Positions 18,948-28,726 of a DNA stretch of 64,000 bases are shown piece by piece. The stretch is from Clostridium cuniculi. Its GTDB lineage: Bacteria > Bacillota > Clostridia > Clostridiales > Clostridiaceae. The translations under genes were made by a program, and so were the position numbers. Position 1 is the stretch's first letter, and each line of letters starts with the position of its first letter. The stretch is taken from contig NZ_SMUS01000004.1 of NCBI RefSeq assembly GCF_004353185.1, positions 62,001 to 126,000 on the forward strand. The letters are read 5' to 3'. Under the pieces are notes generated by a model. The model was given only the letters and a program-made list of their open reading frames with translations. It had not been told where the DNA came from and searched no databases.

Positions 18948-19805
18948 TTATAAATTATCTTTCTTTTCTCTTGCTACAGATATAACTCTTTGTATATGCA
19001 TAGTTAGATATACAAGTTCATCATCATTTACTTCATAATTATTATGCATTGCTATATACTCACCTATCTTTATTGCACATCCATATGCCTCAGAATATGT
19101 TGACGATATAACTTTCACAAAACTAGAATCAGTACTATTATGTTGATTATTATTAACTATACGTTTTGCAAAATACTTTAGGTGAGTTAATAATCTATCA
19201 TAATTTAAATCATCCTCATCTAGCTCTATAGCAAAATAATACTTAATAATATTTAATACATCTTTTATTATCTTAGTTGATTCTACTGATTTCATTGTAG
19301 TTTCTTTATAACTAGCATTTACAAAATGTAACGCTATAAATCCTGCTTCATCCTCTGGAAGTTGAATATCTAACTTTTTATTTATGTAATCAACAGCCCA
19401 TAATGAAACTTTAAATTCACTCCTATGAACTCTTCTTATTTCATTTAATAATTCATTTTTTATAGTAATACCATTTTTAAATCTTTTTACAGCAAAAGCT
19501 ATATGATCTGCTAGTGAAACATAAACTTGTTTATCTAATTCAACATTTAACTCAACTATTGCATGAGTTATTATCTCATCTGTTAATTCAAATATACCTT
19601 CTGGTATTTGATTAATTAGCTTTTTTATTTTATTTCCTAAGTTTTCATCATCCACTATAAATGTTTTTTCTATTCTTTTAGTATCAATTAATTGCCCAGG
19701 CTTTTTATTAAATGCTATACCGCTTCCCATAAGAATTACTTCTTTTCTAGTCGTAGGATCTATTGAAACAACTACATTATTATTTAAAACTTTTTCAACT
19801 ATCAT
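18948..19805 (-). CDS. BglG/LicT-type transcription antiterminator
   Basis: 285 residues: an N-terminal RNA-binding CAT domain (about 1-55, NNNVVVSIDPTTRKEVILMGSGIAF is split by the usual G-IAF turn) and two PRD domains (about 65-170, 175-280) with candidate phosphorylated histidines in THAIVEL, LADHIAFAV, IALHFVNA and LTMHIQRV. Such proteins bind a nascent RNA hairpin to stop termination in sugar-PTS operons. No PTS or glycosidase gene is adjacent, so this copy is an orphan acting elsewhere. AAGGAG precedes the start. Confidence 0.88.
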   Translation of the reverse strand: MIVEKVLNNNVVVSIDPTTRKEVILMGSGIAFNKKPGQLIDTKRIEKTFIVDDENLGNKIKKLINQIPEGIFELTDEIITHAIVELNVELDKQVYVSLADHIAFAVKRFKNGITIKNELLNEIRRVHRSEFKVSLWAVDYINKKLDIQLPEDEAGFIALHFVNASYKETTMKSVESTKIIKDVLNIIKYYFAIELDEDDLNYDRLLTHLKYFAKRIVNNNQHNSTDSSFVKVISSTYSEAYGCAIKIGEYIAMHNNYEVNDDELVYLTMHIQRVISVAREKKDNL

Positions 19806-19830
19806 ACATTTGCTCCTTACTTATGGTACT

Positions 19831-19874
19831 AAAAAGATATCCTAAATTAAGACTACTCTTAATTTAGGAATATC
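19831..19874 (-). terminator. Terminator in front of the antiterminator gene
   Basis: The stem CCTAAATTAAG/CTTAATTTAGG is extended by GATAT/ATATC and followed by TTTTT on the minus strand. It lies between the broken kinase and licT, so it ends kinase transcription or attenuates licT. No clear LicT-target (RAT) sequence overlaps it. Confidence 0.75.
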
Positions 19875-19934
19875 ATAATTTTAACATTATAAATATTTTT
19901 TTGTCAATTAAATGAGCTATATATCCTTATTAAA

Positions 19935-20718
19935 TTAAGGCTGTTCTTCTGGCAATTTCATGGTAAATTCACTACCTTTTCCTAGCTCACTATTTACAAG
20001 TAGTTCTCCATTATGTAACTCTATTATTTGTTTTGTTAAATTCAACCCAATTCCACTTCCACCAAATTCTTCTGTTTTTTTATTATAATCCTGTCAAAAT
20101 CTATCAAATATAGATTTCATATATTTTCTATCTATTCCTATACCATTATCTTTTACTTTTATATTAACAAAACCATTCTCTTCAGTGATGATTACTTCTA
20201 TTCTTCCTCCCGCTTCAGTAAATTTAGCAGAATTCCCTAATACATTAACTATACATTTTTCAATTTCCCCAGCATCGCATTCAATTATTTTCTCTTCTAT
20301 TTCTGGATCTATAATTAATTCAATATCTTTGCTTTCAATAAAATCCTTCATTGATAATGCTAATTCTTCTACTAAATAAACAATATCATTACCTTTCATA
20401 TCTAATTTATACATACCTGCTTCTATCTTAGCGGTATCTATAATATCATTTATTAATTTTAATAGTCTCTTAGAATTTCCTCTTAAAGAATCCATATAAT
20501 TATTTAACTTTTTCTTGTCAATATGATTATCTTTTTTGTTCAACGCTGTTATTATTGCTCTATAGATAAAATAACTGTGATAATCCATCCTCAATTGTAA
20601 TTCTTTTAAAATTAATTCCACCATTATCACTTATATTACTATCTGAAAATACTAAATTTTCATTAGTTATAATTATCATAGATATAATAAATATAATCTT
20701 TTTTAATTTATCTATCAT
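19935..20718 (-). pseudogene. Broken propeller-type sensor histidine kinase
   Basis: From the ATG at 20718 a signal peptide runs into NFKRITIEDGLSQ, the opening of a two-component regulator propeller sensor, and stops at a TAG at 20560-20562. In a different frame, kinase sequence starts abruptly without an H-box (LNKKDNHID..., LINDIIDTAKIEAG), continues through the N-box LGNSAKFTEAGG and DNGIGIDRKY, and is cut by TGA at 20094-20096. Codons after that TGA stay in frame as FGGSGIGLNLTKQII to a final TAA at 19935. So most of the sensor and the phospho-acceptor helix are deleted, and an opal stop replaces what is often Trp/Tyr after FDRF. Confidence 0.85.
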
Positions 20719-20778
20719 ATATTCTCGCCCCCTACAGCATTTCCAATAATTATATCATAAACCCTTTTCATATTAACA

Positions 20779-20811
20779 TAAAAAAAGACTTAGCATTTTT
20801 GCTAAGTCTTT
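20779..20811 (-). terminator. Terminator after the downstream tRNA-Trp copy
   Basis: The stem AAGACTTAGC/GCTAAGTCTT is followed by a T run on the minus strand, directly after the tRNA 3' end. Confidence 0.85.
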
Positions 20812-20885
20812 TGGCAGGGGTACTAGGAATCGAACCTAGCCTAATAGTTTTGGAGACTACTGTACTACCGATATACGATACCCCT
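20812..20885 (-). tRNA. tRNA-Trp (CCA)
   Basis: 74 nt including encoded CCA. Acceptor AGGGGTA/TACCCCT, T-arm CTAGG-TTCGATT-CCTAG, and anticodon loop CTCCAAA with CCA. It is identical to the copy at 23324-23397; the two flank recQ. Confidence 0.95.
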
Positions 20886-20971
20886 TTAACAATGGTTATT
20901 CTACCATGTTAATATAACTATTGTCAACTAAAATATTTCTTCCTCCATATATCTTCTTGTAACGTTCTCTC

Positions 20972-23170
20972 TTATACATTAACTTCGTTAATAACTTTTT
21001 TCAAAACTATTGCTCTTATTGCATCATATGTTATTTCTTCAGGAACTACTTCTTTTATATCTTTTAACTTATTATATCCAACTTTATCTATAGCATCTAA
21101 AACCGTTTTTTCTTCCTCATCATTAAAAAACTCATCTAAAGGTATTTCAAAATCTACCTTATTTCCTTCAGCAATATATTGTTGAATATGACTCATTATA
21201 GTAACTAAAGTTAATTCCCTTTCCTTAGCAATTTCTTTTATTGAGCTACCAGCTTTAATAAAGTCCATAGTTACTTCATATGATTTTTTCTTTTCTTCAT
21301 TATTATTTTTTTCTTTTTTCTTTTTATCTTTTTCTTTATCTAAAACTTCATCAAATGATATATTATTATTTTTCTTACTAATAAAGCTCCATTTTACTTC
21401 AATATTATTTTCATTAATATATGCTTTAATTTTTTCTATAAACTTTTCACCATATTTATTAAGTTTAGAATTACCAACACCACTTATATCTAAGAATTGC
21501 TCATTTGTTATTGGCATTCTATTACTAAGTTCTTTTAATGTAGAATCGCCAAACACCATGTATGGAGGTATTTTTTCTTCTCTAGAAATATCCATTCTTA
21601 ACTCTTTTAATATAGTAAACAATTCATTTTCTTCTATTTTAATTTTCTTAACTACTTGCTCTTTAACAAATACTTGTCTTTCTCCTCTTACAATCTCCAT
21701 AGATTGTTTATTTAATGTTAAAACTGGATACTCTCCTTTATAGTTTAAATATCCATGTGAAATTAGCATATTAATAAATTCTGTTAATGCATCCTTAGTA
21801 TAATTTTTTACTATTCCATAAGTTGATAATTCATCAAATCCTAATTCATATACTTTCTTGTTCTTAGAACCTCTAAGTACATCTACCACCATTCCAATTC
21901 CGAATCTTTGATTCATTCTATAGACACATGAAATAACTTTTTGGGCATCAACACTTTTATCCACTAATTCTCCTGGTGCCTCACAATTACTACAATTATT
22001 GCACTTCTCATCATATTGTTCACCAAAGTAATTTAATATAAATTTTCTATAACAATCTTGAGTATATACAAGGTTTATCATAGTTTGTAACTTTGAAAGC
22101 TCACTTTCTTTTCTTACGCCATTTTCTGTAGCAGTTTCTATAATATATTTTTGTGTTTGAACATCTCCAGGCGAAAACAACATTATACATTCACTTTCTT
22201 CACCATCTCTTCCTGCTCTTCCTATCTCTTGATAATATCCTTCAATATTTTTAGGCATATTATAATGTATTACATATCGAACATTAGGTTTATCTATTCC
22301 CATACCAAAAGCATTAGTAGCAATTATTATATTACATTTATCATATATAAAATTTTCTTGAGCTGTTTTTCTATAATCGTCACTAAGTCCTGCATGATAT
22401 TTTTCAACTTGCAACCCCTTTGAATTTAATAACTCATATAAATTATCTACTTCTTTTCTTGTTGAAGCATATATTATTCCTGATTCATTTCTATTATTAC
22501 TTATGTAATCTAAAATATAATTTTTCTTATTTACTCCTTTTTCTATTATTATCTTAAGATTCTTTCTATCAAATCCAGATATAAATATTTTAGGATTATT
22601 CAATTCAAGTAAATTTATTATATCTTCTCTAACTTCATCTGTAGCTGTTGCTGTAAAGGCTGTAACTATTGGTCTATTTCTTAATAATGCAATTACCCTA
22701 CTTATTCTTCTATAGCTACTTCTAAAATCATGTCCCCACTGTGATACACAATGCGCCTCATCTATGGCAACCATGGAAACATTAATGCTAGCTATAAGTT
22801 CTAAAAAAGCTTGTGATTCTAATCTTTCAGGTGCAACATATAATATTTTTATTTCATTTCTTGCAGCTTCATCTAAAATATTATTTATTTCTATATTACT
22901 TAAGGATGAATTAATATAAGCAGACTTAATTCCTAAATTATTTATATTATCTACTTGATCTTTCATAAGAGATATTAATGGTGATATAACTATTGTTATA
23001 CCCTCTAATAATATTGCAGGCACTTGGTAACAAATTGATTTACCTCCACCCGTAGGCATAATAGTTAAAACATCATTTCCATTCAGTATTTCTCTTATTA
23101 TTTCTTCTTGACCTTCTCTAAATGAACTATATCCATAATATTGTTTTAAAATATCTAATGCCTTATCCAT
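20972..23170 (-). CDS. recQ: ATP-dependent DNA helicase RecQ
   Basis: 732 residues. Helicase motifs visible are MPTGGGKSICYQ (motif I, about 39-50), SPLISLMKDQ (Ia), DEAHCVSQWGHDFR (II plus the aromatic loop), FTATAT (III), NAFGMGIDKP (V) and QEIGRAGRDG (VI). The zinc-binding CxnCNNCxxC cluster (YDEKCNNCSNCE) is present, followed by a winged helix, an HRDC domain (about 515-595) and an extra C-terminal region (about 625-730) with a second HTH-like segment. It acts in recombination and fork repair. Confidence 0.96.
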   Translation of the reverse strand: MDKALDILKQYYGYSSFREGQEEIIREILNGNDVLTIMPTGGGKSICYQVPAILLEGITIVISPLISLMKDQVDNINNLGIKSAYINSSLSNIEINNILDEAARNEIKILYVAPERLESQAFLELIASINVSMVAIDEAHCVSQWGHDFRSSYRRISRVIALLRNRPIVTAFTATATDEVREDIINLLELNNPKIFISGFDRKNLKIIIEKGVNKKNYILDYISNNRNESGIIYASTRKEVDNLYELLNSKGLQVEKYHAGLSDDYRKTAQENFIYDKCNIIIATNAFGMGIDKPNVRYVIHYNMPKNIEGYYQEIGRAGRDGEESECIMLFSPGDVQTQKYIIETATENGVRKESELSKLQTMINLVYTQDCYRKFILNYFGEQYDEKCNNCSNCEAPGELVDKSVDAQKVISCVYRMNQRFGIGMVVDVLRGSKNKKVYELGFDELSTYGIVKNYTKDALTEFINMLISHGYLNYKGEYPVLTLNKQSMEIVRGERQVFVKEQVVKKIKIEENELFTILKELRMDISREEKIPPYMVFGDSTLKELSNRMPITNEQFLDISGVGNSKLNKYGEKFIEKIKAYINENNIEVKWSFISKKNNNISFDEVLDKEKDKKKKEKNNNEEKKKSYEVTMDFIKAGSSIKEIAKERELTLVTIMSHIQQYIAEGNKVDFEIPLDEFFNDEEEKTVLDAIDKVGYNKLKDIKEVVPEEITYDAIRAIVLKKVINEVNV

Positions 23171-23285
23171 AAATTCTCCTTACTACTCCAAACTATTTTC
23201 TTTTTTAATTATTAACTTTATCATTTAATTTATTCAAACATTTGTTCTTTTTATAAAATGTCACAAATTTTTTGTAAAAAAATTT

Positions 23286-23321
23286 ATAAAAAAAAGCTAG
23301 CAAGAAAATCTTACTAGCTTC
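23286..23321 (-). terminator. Terminator after the upstream tRNA-Trp copy
   Basis: The stem AAGCTAGTAAG/CTTGCTAGCTT (one mismatch-type pair) is followed by a long T run on the minus strand, just after the tRNA 3' end. Confidence 0.82.
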
Positions 23322-23323
23322 TT

Positions 23324-23397
23324 TGGCAGGGGTACTAGGAATCGAACCTAGCCTAATAGTTTTGGAGACTACTGTACTACCGATATACGATACCCCT
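23324..23397 (-). tRNA. tRNA-Trp (CCA), second identical copy
   Basis: 74 of 74 bases are identical to 20812-20885, with anticodon CCA and encoded CCA end. Flanking sequences differ, apart from both having their own terminator. Confidence 0.95.
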
Positions 23398-23532
23398 AAG
23401 TACAAAATATATTATACATTATGTTAAATATAAAAGCAATATTTTTTTCTACTATTTTTCTATTATTCTTTTCTTTTTCTTACTTTTTGGATAAAATATA
23501 AAATAGTTAATTAAAAAAGGGAGGATTTTAAC

Positions 23533-23994
23533 ATGATTTTTTCTGTTAATAGCGTGGAGGAAACTACTAACCTTGGAATAGCCCTTGGTAAACTATTAAA
23601 ATCTGGTGACATAGTTTGTTTAACTGGAGATTTAGGTACTGGTAAAACTCATATAACTAAAGGCATTGCTAAAGGTTTGAAAATAACTGATTATATAACA
23701 AGTCCTACTTTTACTATTGTAAATGAATATGATTCTGGTCGTTTAAAATTAAATCATTTTGATGTATATAGAGTTTCAGATCCTGATGAAATATATGCAA
23801 TAGGATTTGATGATTACATTTTTTCTGATGCAGTTTCAATTATAGAATGGGCAAACTATATAGAAGAAATACTTCCAAAGGATTTTTTACATATTTATAT
23901 AGAAAAAGATTTAGAAAAAGGCGAAGATTATAGAAAAATCACTATAACTCCATATGGAGAAAGATATGATTATATAAAGGAGTTAAAAATATGA
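23533..23994 (+). CDS. tsaE: tRNA threonylcarbamoyladenosine synthesis ATPase TsaE
   Basis: ATPase partner of TsaB/TsaD in making the t6A37 modification of ANN-decoding tRNAs. 153 residues with Walker A GDLGTGKT (about 35-42), SPTFTIVNEY and the HFDVYR block typical of the family. GGGAGG precedes the ATG. Its stop overlaps the tsaB start (ATGA). The window also encodes Sua5 (from 63184), the enzyme for the first step; TsaD is not here. Confidence 0.95.
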   Translation: MIFSVNSVEETTNLGIALGKLLKSGDIVCLTGDLGTGKTHITKGIAKGLKITDYITSPTFTIVNEYDSGRLKLNHFDVYRVSDPDEIYAIGFDDYIFSDAVSIIEWANYIEEILPKDFLHIYIEKDLEKGEDYRKITITPYGERYDYIKELKI

Positions 23995-24707
23995 TAGTTT
24001 TAAGCGTTGACTCTTCATCTTTAGTAACTACAGTTGCTTTACTTAAGGATGAATTTATACTTGGTGAATATACTTTAAACTTTAAAAGGGAGCATTCTGT
24101 TATCTTAATGGAAAAAATAGAAATGCTATTAAAAGACTGTGGAGTGGATATAAGTGAGGTTGATGGTTTTGTAGTTTCTAAAGGACCTGGATCATTTACT
24201 GGCCTTAGAATCGGAATGGCTACCATTAAAGGATTAAGCATGGGCTCTAATAAACCTTATGTTTCAATTTCAAGTTTAGATGCATTAGCAAACTCTTTAA
24301 TTACATTTGATGGCATAATATGCCCAATTATGGATGCATTAAGAGATAGCGTATATACAGGTCTTTATAAAAATATAAATGGTGAGTTAGTTAAAATACT
24401 TGAATGCACTGCTTTAGAACTAACTGAACTTGCAGATATTTTAAATGAAAAAGGTGAAAAAGTTATATTCACTGGTGATGGTGTATCTAAACATAAAGAA
24501 TTCTTAACTAAAAATATTAACAATTGTGAATTTGCTCCAAATCATTTAAGTATCATTAGAGCCTCTTCTCTAGGAGAGCTTGGAATGGAAAAAATTAAAG
24601 CTGGTGAAGTTGACAATATGAATTCAGCTCCACTTTATATTAAGAAACCTCAAGCCGAAAGGGAACTTGAGCAAAGGTTGGCTATGAAAAATGAAAATAG
24701 ATTATAG
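23991..24707 (+). CDS. tsaB: tRNA threonylcarbamoyladenosine protein TsaB
   Basis: 238 residues with an ASKHA-fold scaffold. SVDSSSLVTTVALL opens the ATPase-like fold, and SKGPGSFTGLRIG (about 64-76) is the family signature. It heterodimerises with TsaD. It is translationally coupled to tsaE upstream and overlaps rimI by 17 bases downstream, giving the common tsaE-tsaB-rimI operon. Confidence 0.95.
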   Translation: MIVLSVDSSSLVTTVALLKDEFILGEYTLNFKREHSVILMEKIEMLLKDCGVDISEVDGFVVSKGPGSFTGLRIGMATIKGLSMGSNKPYVSISSLDALANSLITFDGIICPIMDALRDSVYTGLYKNINGELVKILECTALELTELADILNEKGEKVIFTGDGVSKHKEFLTKNINNCEFAPNHLSIIRASSLGELGMEKIKAGEVDNMNSAPLYIKKPQAERELEQRLAMKNENRL

Positions 24708-25137
24708 TCTTATGAAGGAAAGCCATGCAAAAGGTGTATATGAATTAAGTAAAGAATGTTTTGCTATTCCTTGGACTTTAGATTCAATTAATAATGAGTT
24801 AAATAATCCATTAGCAAAATATGTTATTGCTGAAGATTTATCCACAGGTGAAGTAGTTGGATTTGTAGGGGTGTGGATAATTGCTGGGGAAGGTGATATT
24901 ACAAATATTGCTGTAAGCTCAAAATATAGGAAACAAGGTATTGCATCAAATCTGTTGATAAAATTATTTGATGTGTGCAAAACTTTTAATTGTGAAGATA
25001 TTACTTTAGAAGTTAGAGCTTCAAATACTCCTGCTCAAAATCTTTATAAGAAATTCAACTTTAAAGAAGAAGGTATAAGAAAAGGATATTATTCAGACAA
25101 TGGTGAAGATGCCATTATAATGTGGAAAAGAGGATAG
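24691..25137 (+). CDS. rimI: Ribosomal protein S18-alanine N-acetyltransferase RimI
   Basis: 148-residue GNAT acetyltransferase. The acetyl-CoA site motif A is ITNIAVSSKYRKQGIASNLL (about 70-89), and ASNTPAQNLYKKFNF is typical of RimI. The start ATG lies inside the 3' end of tsaB, a conserved overlap. The target is likely the S18 N-terminus, by family. The operon ends in a strong terminator 10 bases before the stop codon's far side. Confidence 0.9.
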   Translation: MKIDYSLMKESHAKGVYELSKECFAIPWTLDSINNELNNPLAKYVIAEDLSTGEVVGFVGVWIIAGEGDITNIAVSSKYRKQGIASNLLIKLFDVCKTFNCEDITLEVRASNTPAQNLYKKFNFKEEGIRKGYYSDNGEDAIIMWKRG

Positions 25138-25155
25138 CAACGCTATCCTCTTTTA
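25128..25155. terminator. Bidirectional terminator between rimI and ribU
   Basis: The stem GAGGATAGC/GCTATCCTC with a three-base loop is followed by TTTTA on the plus strand and TTTT on the minus. It serves both converging genes and overlaps the rimI stop. Confidence 0.85.
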
Positions 25156-25158
25156 TTA

Positions 25159-25743
25159 TTAAGCTACCTCTTTTTTTCTTACTTCAAACTTGCTATCAAC
25201 ATTAAATATTGCACGTGATACTCTTTTATATAATAAATATGTTGCCATACAAACTATTAATGCCTTTACTCCATTAAAAGGTACCAATCCTACAAATATA
25301 TAGTTCATTAATGCAGTTCCCTCTAAACTCATTCCAAATGCAGGTAATAAAAAATATACATTTGAAATTATCCCTAAAATTTGCATAACTAACGCACCTA
25401 TAAACATACCTAATATGGCAGTTTTTTTACTTTTATTTTTATTATATATCCAAGCTGCTGGAACAACTAATGCAAGTCCAACTATAATATTTGCAGCCTC
25501 TCCCACAAACCCAGTTTCTGTTCCTTTTATTAAAAATCTTAAAAATACCTTTAATATAACTATAACTCCGCCAGCTACTGGTCCATATGCAAATCCTCCC
25601 ATTAAAGCAGGTACTTCACTTAAATCAATTTTAAGCCACGGAAATGCAGGTATGATAGGAAAATCAAAATACATTAATACTACTGCAATAGCTGCTAATA
25701 AAGAAATTTTAATCATTTTGTTTAGGTTTTTTGATGAATTCAT
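25159..25743 (-). CDS. ribU: Riboflavin ECF transporter S component RibU
   Basis: 194 residues with five to six membrane segments. It binds riboflavin and needs a shared ECF ATPase module encoded elsewhere. Family features are FPIIPAFPWLKIDLSEVPALMGGFAYGP near the N-terminus and the GIISNVYFLLPAFGM segment. The start at 25743 has AGGAG upstream; a longer reading to 25779 adds a basic stretch with no site. The FMN riboswitch directly upstream confirms the substrate. Confidence 0.93.
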   Translation of the reverse strand: MNSSKNLNKMIKISLLAAIAVVLMYFDFPIIPAFPWLKIDLSEVPALMGGFAYGPVAGGVIVILKVFLRFLIKGTETGFVGEAANIIVGLALVVPAAWIYNKNKSKKTAILGMFIGALVMQILGIISNVYFLLPAFGMSLEGTALMNYIFVGLVPFNGVKALIVCMATYLLYKRVSRAIFNVDSKFEVRKKEVA

Positions 25744-25833
25744 ACTCTTTCTCCTCCCAAAAGTTATCCTTCGGGGCAATAGTTTATTTAAATAATCCTT
25801 ATTTTAATTTGTTCAATATTTGATTATTTAATG

Positions 25834-25866
25834 CAAAAAGCCCTGATGTAAAATTACACCAGGGCA
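25834..25866 (-). terminator. Expression-platform terminator of the FMN riboswitch
   Basis: The stem GCCCTGGTGTAA/TTACATCAGGGC (one G-T pair) is followed by TTTTT on the minus strand, between the aptamer and ribU. When FMN is bound this hairpin is expected to form and stop transcription. Confidence 0.85.
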
Positions 25867-25929
25867 TTAAAAACAAAACAATAATTAAATATAACAAAAA
25901 AATTCGTTATTACTTAAATCACTATTTAC

Positions 25930-26034
25930 CTTCTTTCATCCAGACTTTACTGTCGGCTTCGGAGTTACACCGAATCTGCAAAACTTGCTCGCGGGCTATA
26001 CCGCCGGTAGGGACTTTCACCCTGCCCTGAAGAT
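25930..26034 (-). promoter_or_regulatory. FMN riboswitch (RFN element)
   Basis: On the minus strand the aptamer reads AGGGCAGGGTGAAAGTCCC, ACCGGCGGTA, GCCCGCGAGC, GATTCGGTGTAACTCCGAA and GCCGACAGT, the conserved arms of the RFN six-stem junction. It controls ribU about 190 bases downstream. Confidence 0.96.
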
Positions 26035-26105
26035 ATTTTTTATTTATTTGCTTTTATTATATTACTAATTTTTTCATATTTCAATAGTATGATTCATTTC
26101 TTTTT

Positions 26106-28308
26106 TTATTCCATTAAATATATTTCTAAAGCACTATTTATTTTCTCTAAAGCTTCATCTAATGATATTTCATCTTCTAAATATTCTTCACCAGTATTAA
26201 TAATTACTTCTGAAACATATGAATCAATATTAATAGGTGAACTTAAATTATTAACTATATTTACAAACTTATTATATTCCTCTTCTGGTGGACATTTTAT
26301 ATCTAAATCAATCTCATAACCTTCTCCACTTATACCAACGCCTCCTAAATTATCATTTCCTAAATTCTTATTATAAATACTTAAAAGAGCCTCCTTATTA
26401 ATAGGAATACCTTGATAATTATTAATTTCTTGTGACTTTTTATCAATTACATATGAAATAAAGTCCTTTGCAATTTCCCTCTTATTGCTCTTAGAAGTTA
26501 TTGAAATAATATCTTTTTCTAAAAACTTATTACTTCCTGCATAAGTATTATATGTTAAGTTCTCATCTTATTGCATAACAGTATAAATATTAGCTAAATC
26601 GTAAAAACTTGATATATAGCCAATATCCATAGAATATTCTGGTCTAAGAACTTCTATTGGATCAATACTTTTTTCTAAATAAACTTCCGACATTTGTTTC
26701 ATAAACTCACTAGACATTTGTTCAGCATATTCTAAGTAATTGTTATAGCTATCTTCATCTATATTACTTTTTTCAAACTCATATATTACTTTTTTCAAAC
26801 TCATATATTTCTTTTATATTCTCTAAAAATAATTCTATTTCATTTATATTAATTATATTATTTTCAATTAGCTTATCATTATTTATATTATACATTAAGT
26901 TTAATATATCTCTAGCGCTATAGGTTCCAAATAATCTATTATTAATTTCATCCTTGTTATCTAAAATTTTTTCTAAATTGCTAAATTTATTTATTATATC
27001 TTCTCCTCCAAAAATAACTGGAATTTTTACTCTTAGTGGTAATGAGTATATTTTATCCTCTGTAAAATATACATCTAAAATATTCTCAAATAATGATTCT
27101 TTTTTACTATTAACTATATCACTTATATCCTCTAACATCCCTTTGTTGATTAAATCGTCTGATGATAAATTATCTAAAAATAATATATCTGGTGCATTAT
27201 CAGACATTAATTCTGTATTAAGAGCTTTTATAGCATCATTCTCTGTTTGTCCACTATCTTCTGTAATTCCTACTTCATAATTAATAACTACATTTGGATT
27301 ATCATTTTGATACTGAGCACTATATTGCCTTATAGATTCACTTTCATACAATGAATAAATTGTTATTTCTTCAAGCTCTTTATTAGCTAATTCATCTGAA
27401 TAAGAGTATGTATACATTTCCATACCATCTTCACCATAATATACAGCTAAGAAATTCTCACTATCTAATTGTAAAAAATATGATAATTCCACTTCACTGC
27501 TGTTAAATAAATAAGCATTAGTATCTATTATTTGATTAATATTATAATTTTCATCATCTACACTATATACTCCTGTAGAATCTACAAGAAAAAATTCATC
27601 CTCTTTACTTCCATTAAATAATTTTAATTTATAAGTTATATCTCCATCTACATATTCTTGCAACTCTTCTATATCTTCAATAAACTCACCATTATTTAAA
27701 TTATATTTTTTTACTGCTTGTATGGTTTGTACCATTAAATATTTATCAGTTGTACATATACTTATAATTTCATCATCTAAATCAATTTCCTTTTTTAATT
27801 TTCCATCTTTTAAATTATATATATAAATATTATAAATATCATATATTATAATATCATTACTTTCTGAAACAGTTATTCTAGAAAATGCATTATCGTCTAT
27901 ATTAACTTCCTTTATCGAGCCATTATCTTTTATTAATATAAATTCATTAGTATTTTCACTTCCATCAATAGCTAATATATCTGCATTATTAAAAACATTT
28001 AAAAAAAATATTCTGTCTTTTTTTAAATCACTTAATTCTATTTCTTTTTCCACCCATGTTTTCCCTTTATCTTCTGACATTAATACTACTTCTTTTAGGT
28101 TATTATCCATACCTATTAATTTTATAGTATCATCATCAATCATTTTTATATCTTCTATACCTCTAATATTATTTATATTCACTTTTTCTTCAACAAAACC
28201 TCTCAATGACATATTATAATTTCCAAGTACTTGTTTTTCTTTACAAGATATTAAATTAAATAATAATATTATTACACTTAATAATCCTATTGTTCTTTTT
28301 AAAATCAT
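26106..28308 (-). pseudogene. Broken solute-binding-type lipoprotein gene
   Basis: The start MILKRTIGLLSVIILLFNLISCKE is a lipoprotein signal with lipobox LISC. Residues about 40-330 are beta-rich with propeller-like repeats, and from about 335 (NDAPDILFL-type stretch NAPDILFLDN) it resembles an extracellular solute-binding domain. A 22-base tandem duplication (26763-26806) shifts the frame after EFEKSNI; removing it restores exactly 727 codons. A TAA at 26568-26570 interrupts the rest, which then reads in the same frame to a TAA at 26106. No permease or ATPase genes are adjacent. Confidence 0.85.
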
Positions 28309-28393
28309 ACCTTATTTTTCTCCTTATTCTATTAATATAAGCATCAAAACAAGTATATAATTACTTACTTTGATGCCTTTTTAACTTTATATA

Positions 28394-28726
28394 TTAATAT
28401 ATATTAAAATCTACATATTTGGTACGTCTCATATAACTAACAGTTCCCGTTTTGGCAGTTGATCCTTCGTTATATATTTTCATAGGTCCGGTATAATTTT
28501 TTGCTTGAGATGAATTATAAATATCATATGCCTTTATTCTAGTTTGGTGTACTGCTGATTTTTTACCATTTCTCTTTTCACCATAACTGGTATAAGATGT
28601 GCTTACAGCTTTTTTAGAATCATTATAGACAGTCCCATAATTATTAGTATATTACCATGCATAGGTATTAGTTGCAGTGCTAGCTATAATTCCTGCTGCA
28701 AGCATCATAGTAATAAACTTTTTCAT
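28394..28726 (-). pseudogene. Small secreted protein gene with an early stop
   Basis: 111 codons in one frame: a signal peptide (MKKFITMMLAAGIIAS..., cleavage near NTYA-W), then TAA at codon 25 (28652-28654), then a polar Tyr/Lys-rich mature region ending NIY. An upstream ATG (28734) with a better placed AAGGAG runs into TGA after three codons, which suggests a one-base loss in an A run as a second lesion. Size and secretion recall small exported toxins or bacteriocins, but I do not recognise a family. Confidence 0.65.

Noticed and set aside
23205..23405. 66-codon frame on the minus strand
   Set aside because: It covers the tRNA-Trp gene and its terminator; the translation is a by-product of the RNA gene.
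28342..28378. Hairpin GCATCAAA/TTTGATGC between the two broken exported-protein genes
   Set aside because: Its T run is on the plus strand, where no gene ends; on the minus strand it lacks one, so its role is unclear.
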